Below, one piece after another: positions 7,601-11,604 of a stretch of DNA of 11,604 nucleotides; the first letter of the stretch is position 1; each line of letters begins with the position of its first letter. A program made the translations under genes and the position numbers. Below the pieces are notes generated by a model. The model saw only the letters and a program-made list of their open reading frames with translations. It ran no database searches and was not told where the DNA came from. The DNA is from Glaciimonas sp. (GTDB lineage: Bacteria > Pseudomonadota > Gammaproteobacteria > Burkholderiales > Burkholderiaceae), in the NCBI GenBank assembly GCA_014377145.1, contig JACMQE010000096.1:1-11604 (forward strand). Direction: 5' to 3'.

Positions 7601-8025
7601 TCTTAACTGTTCTTGTTGTTTGGCGTTTAATGATAGATTGATTTAAGAAGACAATAATAAAATGTTGCGATGCATTATTTTATTATCAAAAGAAGTGGTG
7701 GCAATAGATGAAAGACCATGAACTTAATGTTTTATCATATATAAGATAGATAAAAATTCCCGTCTAAGCATTTCCGTATATTTTCTTGCGCCGCACACTT
7801 TCGTCTGCTAATGTTGTTCTGCTGATTGCAGCATTGACTGCTGGTAATACTAAGGTCTCCTCCACTCTCCTCGTATTATGGATTCAACCCCGGAACCAGA
7901 TGTTCTGGGGGTTTTACTTTTAAAAAGACAACGGCTTTATTTAAAGGTAAAAAATATCACCGTCCCTGCATGTGCAACAATTTTTCTGTGTTAGTCGTGC
8001 AATTTCCGCTATCGGATTAATGAAT
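7601..8025. other. Gene-free stretch between osmC remnant and rplM promoter
   Basis: No intact gene is seen on either strand over this length. Visible items are: an AT-only inverted repeat, ATAATAAAAT (7654-7663) and ATTTTATTAT (7677-7686); a strong terminator-like hairpin at 7886-7921; and, on the minus strand, a purine-rich GGAGGAGA just before an open stretch with no ATG (about 7860 down to 7768, reading in part LADESVRRKKIYGNA before a TAG). The last looks like the ribosome site and first codons of a decayed minus-strand gene. The rest is AT-rich and shows nothing I can name. Confidence 0.5.
7886..7921 (+). terminator. Orphan rho-independent terminator
   Basis: AACCCC (7886-7891) pairs with GGGGTT near 7908-7913, and GAAC (7893-7896) with GTTC (7902-7905), around the loop CAGAT with a small internal mismatch. 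TTTTACTTTT follows. The form is a plus-strand terminator, yet no plus-strand gene precedes it in the previous 700 bases. It may be the leftover of a deleted gene. Confidence 0.65.
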
Positions 8026-8055
8026 TTGACCCCAAGTCCTTGAAAAAGTTATAAT
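8026..8055 (+). promoter_or_regulatory. Sigma-70 promoter of rplM-rpsI
   Basis: TTGACC (8026-8031, five of six consensus bases) and TATAAT (8050-8055, perfect) are separated by 18 bases. Transcription would begin near 8062, leaving a leader of about 130 bases before rplM. This is the best promoter match I found in the window and it sits where a ribosomal-protein operon needs one. Confidence 0.8.
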
Positions 8056-8113
8056 TTATGACTTTTCTATTTTTTCAGGGAAAAATTACAAGGCAGAGTC
8101 TGGCGTAAGTTAG

Positions 8114-8153
8114 TCCGGCAACACCAAATATGGATGTTGTCGATATTGCCGGA
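8114..8153 (+). promoter_or_regulatory. Structured rplM leader, candidate autoregulatory hairpin
   Basis: TCCGGCAA (8114-8121) and TTGCCGGA (8146-8153) form a perfect 8-bp stem over a 24-nt loop. Part of the left arm can instead pair inside the loop: CAACA (8119-8123) with TGTTG (8135-8139). The two folds share 8119-8121 and cannot coexist fully. E. coli L13 is known to repress its own rplM operon, so an L13-sensing leader is plausible. The ribosome site AGGAAG (8182-8187) lies outside the stem. Confidence 0.45.
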
Positions 8154-8192
8154 ACCACCATTTGAATGAATTCAACTAGTTAGGAAGTCAAC

Positions 8193-8621
8193 ATGAAAAC
8201 TTTTTCCGCTAAAGGATATGAAGTCCTGCGTAATTGGTACGTGGTTGACGCGACGGACAAAGTCCTCGGACGTGTTGCCAGCGAAGTGGCACTCCGATTA
8301 CGCGGCAAACACAAACCTGAATTTACTCCGCACGTCGACACTGGCGATTTCATCATCGTTGTCAACGCTGGTAAATTGCGTGTTACTGGCGCAAAGGCAA
8401 CCGATAAGATATATTTCCGTCACTCCGGTTATCCAGGCGGTATCTATGAAACCAATTTCCAGAAAATGCAACAGCGTTTTCCAGGTCGTGCGTTAGAAAA
8501 AGCAGTCAAAGGTATGTTGCCTAAAGGCCCACTTGGCTACGCTATGATCAAGAAGCTGAAAGTGTACGCAGATGGTTCTCATCCGCATGCAGCGCAGCAA
8601 CCATTAGTACTTGAACTCTAA
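8193..8621 (+). CDS. rplM: 50S ribosomal protein L13
   Basis: L13 is an early-assembling protein of the large ribosomal subunit. The 142-residue product has the same length as E. coli L13 and matches along its whole length: [20 protein letters not shown] in the N-terminal part, [20 protein letters not shown] near 36-55, [20 protein letters not shown], and the strongly conserved [12 protein letters not shown] near 104-115 with [11 protein letters not shown] at the end. AGGAAG five bases before the ATG at 8193 fixes the start. It is first in a two-gene operon with rpsI, driven by the promoter at 8026-8055 and preceded by a structured leader. Confidence 0.98.
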   Translation: MKTFSAKGYEVLRNWYVVDATDKVLGRVASEVALRLRGKHKPEFTPHVDTGDFIIVVNAGKLRVTGAKATDKIYFRHSGYPGGIYETNFQKMQQRFPGRALEKAVKGMLPKGPLGYAMIKKLKVYADGSHPHAAQQPLVLEL

Positions 8622-8630
8622 GGAATCGAC

Positions 8631-9023
8631 ATGATCGGTAACTACAATTACGGAACCGGCCGTCGCAAAAGTGCGGTGGCGCGCGTCTTCATCAAGTCCG
8701 GCTCAGGCCAAATCATCGTCAATGGCAAACCAGCGAATGAGTATTTTTCGCGGGAAACCGGACTAATGGTTATTCGTCAACCATTAGTATTGACTAACAA
8801 TGTTGGAACTTTCGACATCAAAGTTAACGTCAACGGTGGTGGCGAGTCTGGTCAAGCTGGTGCAGTTCGCCATGGCATTACGCGCGCATTGATCGAATAT
8901 GATCCAACCTTGAAGCCAGAGCTGTCAAAAGCTGGTTTTGTTACACGTGATGCACGTGAAGTTGAGCGTAAAAAAGTCGGACTGCGCAAAGCACGTCGTG
9001 CAAAGCAATTTTCGAAGCGTTAA
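8631..9023 (+). CDS. rpsI: 30S ribosomal protein S9
   Basis: S9 sits in the head of the small subunit, and its C-terminal tail reaches the P-site tRNA. The 130-residue product equals the E. coli length and shows [14 protein letters not shown] at the start, the central [46 protein letters not shown], and the universal SKR end that contacts tRNA. The start lies nine bases after the rplM stop. Its ribosome site AAGGA (8620-8624) overlaps the rplM stop codon, so the pair is probably translationally coupled. A strong terminator follows. Confidence 0.98.
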   Translation: MIGNYNYGTGRRKSAVARVFIKSGSGQIIVNGKPANEYFSRETGLMVIRQPLVLTNNVGTFDIKVNVNGGGESGQAGAVRHGITRALIEYDPTLKPELSKAGFVTRDAREVERKKVGLRKARRAKQFSKR

Positions 9024-9041
9024 TATTTGCTCCGAAAGCAG

Positions 9042-9076
9042 AAAAACCGCCTGGTTCGCGCCGGGCGGTTTTTTTT
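9042..9076 (+). terminator. Rho-independent terminator of rplM-rpsI
   Basis: AAAAACCGCCTGG (9042-9054) pairs with 9061-9073 (one T-G wobble) around the 6-nt loop TTCGCG, and eight T residues run from 9069 to 9076. The stem begins 18 bases after the rpsI stop. Confidence 0.95.
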
Positions 9077-9306
9077 GCTAATTTATTTTACGTTTGATTG
9101 TTAATTCTAGTTTAAGATTTTTACTAGGATTTTTTATCTGCAGGAAGCAAAGGCAACGAGGCTGCTAAAATATGTCGTCACAATAATGTAAACCCGGTAA
9201 GGCGATTTTGGTTATTTTTCGATCGGAGCAACGATTAAATACGCGGACCAGGTTGGCGAGTGGAGTTTACATTTAGATGCCAATAAAGTTTTCATGCAAG
9301 GAAAAA

Positions 9307-10344
9307 ATGATTAAGGTCGGAATCGTGGGTGGTACTGGATATACCGGGGTCGAGTTATTGCGTTTGTTAGCGATGCATCCACACGTGCTACTGATGGCAG
9401 TGACGTCGCGCAAAGAGGATGGTACCCCAATCGCTGATATGTATCCTTCGTTGCGTGGGCGCGTGGCACTTGCTTTTTCCAGTCCCGAAAACGCGCGCTT
9501 AGAAGAGAATGACGTGGTCTTTTTTGCAACACCACACGGGGTGGCCATGGCGCAGGCACCGGCATTGATGGCGGCTGGGGTCAAAGTGATTGATTTAGCG
9601 GCGGATTTTCGATTACAAGACACCGCAGTATTTGAAAAGTGGTACAATAAGCGACATAGCTGCCCGGAAATACTAAAAGAAGCAGTGTACGGTCTGCCAG
9701 AATTAAATCGTGCAGAGATCAAAGATGCACGTCTGGTTGGTAATCCGGGTTGTTATCCTACGACAATGCAATTGGGCCTAGCCCCGCTGTTAAGAGCGAG
9801 GGTGATTGATGCCTCGAATCTGATTGCCGATTGTAAATCGGGTATCTCTGGGGCAGGCCGCAAAGCGGAAGTGGCGATGTTGTTCTCTGAGGCCAGTGAT
9901 AATTTCAAGGCTTATGGTGTTTCCGGTCATCGCCATTTACCCGAAACATTGGCACAGTTGGCTAAGCTGACTGAAGATAAAGTCGGCTTGTTGTTTATTC
10001 CGCATTTGGTGCCTATGATCCGTGGAATGCATTCCACGTTGTACGCGCGCCTCAATCAGAAAATCGACAGTGTCGCATTGCAGACTTTGTTTGAAGATGC
10101 CTATAAGGACGAGCCATTCGTTGATGTGATGCCATTTGGTGCGCACCCAGAAACCCGTTCAACACGTAGTTCGAACATGCTGCGAATGGCATTACATCAT
10201 CCTAACGATGGCGGTACCGTGGTGGTGCTGGTGGTCCAGGATAATCTGGTTAAAGGCGCAGCTGGACAAGCTATTCAATGTATGAATTTGATGTTTGGCA
10301 TAGATGAAACGACGGGTTTAATGCATGTGCCAGTGATGCCGTGA
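9307..10344 (+). CDS. argC: N-acetyl-gamma-glutamyl-phosphate reductase
   Basis: ArgC reduces N-acetylglutamyl phosphate to the semialdehyde with NADPH, the third step of arginine synthesis, in the cytoplasm. From the ATG at 9307 the product has 345 residues, the usual size of the long bacterial form. The nucleotide-binding loop is [18 protein letters not shown] (4-21), the catalytic cysteine is C149 in [16 protein letters not shown], the active-site histidine region is SGHRHLPE near 206-213, and [18 protein letters not shown] follows. I chose 9307 because AAGGA (9298-9302) precedes it by four bases and MIKVGIVGG is the normal start. An in-frame ATG at 9277 would add ten atypical residues. 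The 230 bases between the rpsI terminator and the gene hold no clear promoter; TAAAAT at 9166 lacks a good partner. No lesion is visible. Confidence 0.97.
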   Translation: MIKVGIVGGTGYTGVELLRLLAMHPHVLLMAVTSRKEDGTPIADMYPSLRGRVALAFSSPENARLEENDVVFFATPHGVAMAQAPALMAAGVKVIDLAADFRLQDTAVFEKWYNKRHSCPEILKEAVYGLPELNRAEIKDARLVGNPGCYPTTMQLGLAPLLRARVIDASNLIADCKSGISGAGRKAEVAMLFSEASDNFKAYGVSGHRHLPETLAQLAKLTEDKVGLLFIPHLVPMIRGMHSTLYARLNQKIDSVALQTLFEDAYKDEPFVDVMPFGAHPETRSTRSSNMLRMALHHPNDGGTVVVLVVQDNLVKGAAGQAIQCMNLMFGIDETTGLMHVPVMP

Positions 10345-10575
10345 GCTATGTGCTAAGACAGAATTTCTGCCGTTCTTTAAATATTTATCAAAGTGTCGAT
10401 GTCTTGATGGTGCAATGATGAAGACGTTACAGATCAAGGTAGTGGAAAAAAGTTGGGTTCAGGCCTGATAATCCGTGTAACTTCAGTCTATTTATCATCT
10501 AATCTATCAGCTATCGTTATTAATTAAGTATTATTTTTACAATAGATTAATATAAACTGGTATTAAAAGACCTAT

Positions 10576-11112
10576 ATGTTTAACCGTAAAGCAAAACACA
10601 CCATCGATAGTTTGATCGGTTCATCGACAAGTATTCAAGGCGAAATGCATTTCAAGGACGGTCTGCGTATCGATGGTCATATCGAAGGCAATATTGTGGC
10701 CGAAGAAGGAACAATTACCATCCTGGTGATTTCCGAGAATGCTAAGGTAGAAGGCCAAATACGGGTGGCGCACTTGGTGGTCAACGGAGATATATTGGGG
10801 AACGTCTTTTCATCCGAACTGCTTGAACTACAACCGAAAGCTCGCATAATTGGAGATGTAAATTACAAAACTCTGGAAATGCATAGCGGTGCGCTATTGA
10901 GCGGAAAATTGACGCAAAATCAGCCGGTACCGCCGGAATTGACATTGCGGTTGCGGGAAACATATTCAGTACCTCAGATTCCCCCATCTTCTACAGACCC
11001 AGAGTTGCCGAAAGTACTCGAAGTCTCCGTAAGGTCTGCACAATCCTATCCAAACGTCTATAATATGGCATTGTATGTTCTCGCAGGAGCCAAAAATGAA
11101 TGCTATCGCTGA
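10576..11112 (+). CDS. Bactofilin (polymer-forming cytoskeletal protein), long C-terminal tail
   Basis: Bactofilins self-assemble into membrane-associated filaments that position wall enzymes and shape the cell. Residues about 15-112 form the repeated beta-helix: [66 protein letters not shown] and [15 protein letters not shown] short polar head ([11 protein letters not shown]) precedes it. After 112 a proline-rich tail with no recognised domain runs to residue 178 and ends 17 bases inside erpA in another frame. Simple bactofilins are often about 140 residues, so either the tail is natural or an old stop has been lost. The ribosome site is weak. The preceding 230 AT-rich bases contain no promoter I can defend, and the gene probably forms a unit with erpA. 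Confidence 0.85.
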   Translation: MFNRKAKHTIDSLIGSSTSIQGEMHFKDGLRIDGHIEGNIVAEEGTITILVISENAKVEGQIRVAHLVVNGDILGNVFSSELLELQPKARIIGDVNYKTLEMHSGALLSGKLTQNQPVPPELTLRLRETYSVPQIPPSSTDPELPKVLEVSVRSAQSYPNVYNMALYVLAGAKNECYR

Positions 11113-11455
11113 AGTCGAAGACGTTATATCTCCAATTCTTTTTTCTGATAGTGCTGCCTCAAAAGTGGCCCAACTGATCGAAGAAGAGGGAAATCCAGAT
11201 TTGAAACTGCGCGTATTTGTGCAGGGTGGTGGTTGTTCAGGCTTTCAGTATGGTTTTACTTTTGATGAAATCGCCAATGAAGATGACACTACTATGAGCA
11301 AAAATGGCGTGCAGTTGCTGATCGACTCAATGAGTTATCAATATTTGGTCGGTGCCGAAATTGACTACAAGGACGATCTGGAAGGCGCACAATTCGTCAT
11401 TAAGAATCCAAACGCAACAACTACGTGTGGGTGTGGATCGTCATTCTCTGCATAA
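11096..11455 (+). CDS. erpA: Iron-sulfur cluster insertion protein ErpA
   Basis: ErpA is an A-type carrier that passes Fe-S clusters to target enzymes, including those of isoprenoid synthesis and respiration. The product has 119 residues, within the family range. The three cluster-binding cysteines are in place: C47 in [13 protein letters not shown], and C111 and C113 in [29 protein letters not shown] and the [22 protein letters not shown] block are typical. I chose the ATG at 11096 because AGGAG (11085-11089) lies six bases upstream and MNAIAEV is a usual start. A codon further upstream would add seven odd residues and bypass this site. It overlaps the bactofilin end by 17 bases. TATAAT at 11059-11064 could be part of its own promoter, but the matching -35 is poor. 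Confidence 0.97.
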   Translation: MNAIAEVEDVISPILFSDSAASKVAQLIEEEGNPDLKLRVFVQGGGCSGFQYGFTFDEIANEDDTTMSKNGVQLLIDSMSYQYLVGAEIDYKDDLEGAQFVIKNPNATTTCGCGSSFSA

Positions 11456-11508
11456 TTCTTGCTTAGAAGCTATTCAAAATCTTTCTAACCCCTCATCAAA
11501 AGCAAAAC

Positions 11509-11530
11509 GAGGAAAGCTAGAGGAAAGCTA
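11509..11530. repeat. Tandem duplication, 11 bp x 2
   Basis: GAGGAAAGCTA occurs twice in direct contact (11509-11519 and 11520-11530) without mismatch, in the region after erpA. It looks like replication slippage. Confidence 0.9.
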
Positions 11531-11541
11531 AATTGACAAAT

Positions 11542-11577
11542 AAAAGGCTGGTGTTGAGTAAAAGGCTGGTGTTGAGT
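11542..11577. repeat. Tandem duplication, 18 bp x 2
   Basis: AAAAGGCTGGTGTTGAGT occurs twice in direct contact (11542-11559 and 11560-11577) without mismatch, only 11 bases after the preceding tandem pair. The length is a multiple of three, and the minus strand is open across 11486-11604 in one frame (reading QHQPF twice), so a decayed minus-strand gene end is possible but unproven. Confidence 0.9.
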
Positions 11578-11604
11578 TTTCTCTCGCAGTTTTTCCACAT
11601 TCTC

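Noticed and set aside
8599..8789. The 12-mer CAACCATTAGTA occurs in both rplM and rpsI.
   Set aside because: Both copies encode Gln-Pro-Leu-Val at conserved positions of the two proteins, so it reflects codon choice rather than a repeat element.
11533..11538. Perfect TTGACA between the tandem repeats, as a promoter -35.
   Set aside because: No -10-like sequence lies 16-18 bases downstream and no plus-strand gene follows within the window.
1..11604. CRISPR arrays, insertion sequences, tRNA or rRNA genes, phage or defence genes.
   Set aside because: No regularly spaced repeats, transposase text, long terminal inverted repeats, or cloverleaf/T-arm patterns were found on reading both strands.

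Overview
The window looks like chromosome from a betaproteobacterium, most likely of the Oxalobacteraceae/Burkholderiales group. The basis is the gene order rplM-rpsI-argC-bactofilin-erpA and the resemblance, from memory, of the GltL, NasT, nitrate-transporter and DUF3025 proteins to those of Herminiimonas/Janthinobacterium-like bacteria. No search was run, so the taxon is inference. The striking property is a sharp split. Core genes (pyrC, coq7, rplM, rpsI, argC, a bactofilin, erpA) are clean and of normal length. Seven accessory genes (gltK, gltL, nasT, nrtA, nrtB, a DUF3025 gene and a YhfA-like osmC gene) are broken, nearly all by several independent lesions yet still easy to read. That is the picture of a fairly recent, ongoing genome reduction, as in a host-restricted symbiont.

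Layout. 1-164: a decayed stretch with a protein-like minus-strand reading. 165-1524: remains of a glutamate/aspartate ABC importer (permease gltK, ATPase gltL). 1665-2699: intact pyrC with a clear terminator. 2881-5920: remains of a nitrate-assimilation locus, namely the ANTAR antiterminator nasT, a leader with two small hairpins matching the ANTAR-target pattern (3671-3709), the binding protein nrtA and the permease nrtB. At about 5920-5935 a deletion joins nrtB to the 3' part of a DUF3025 gene. 6478-7104: intact coq7, convergent with a broken osmC-family gene across a 15-bp perfect hairpin. 7601-8192: gene-free, with an orphan terminator, a strong sigma-70 promoter and a structured rplM leader. 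8193-9023: rplM-rpsI with terminator. 9307-10344: argC. 10576-11455: bactofilin overlapping erpA. 11456-11604: short tandem duplications.

Together, the intact set covers pyrimidine synthesis, ubiquinone synthesis, translation, arginine synthesis, cell-shape or envelope scaffolding, and Fe-S delivery. Nitrate uptake and its control, and glutamate/aspartate uptake, are being lost. The most interesting item is the apparently preserved two-hairpin RNA target between a dead antiterminator gene and a dead nitrate transporter. TGA and TAG often replace tryptophan codons in the broken genes, but intact genes still end in TGA, so I reject a changed genetic code. I see no convincing new defence, mobile or biosynthetic system here.
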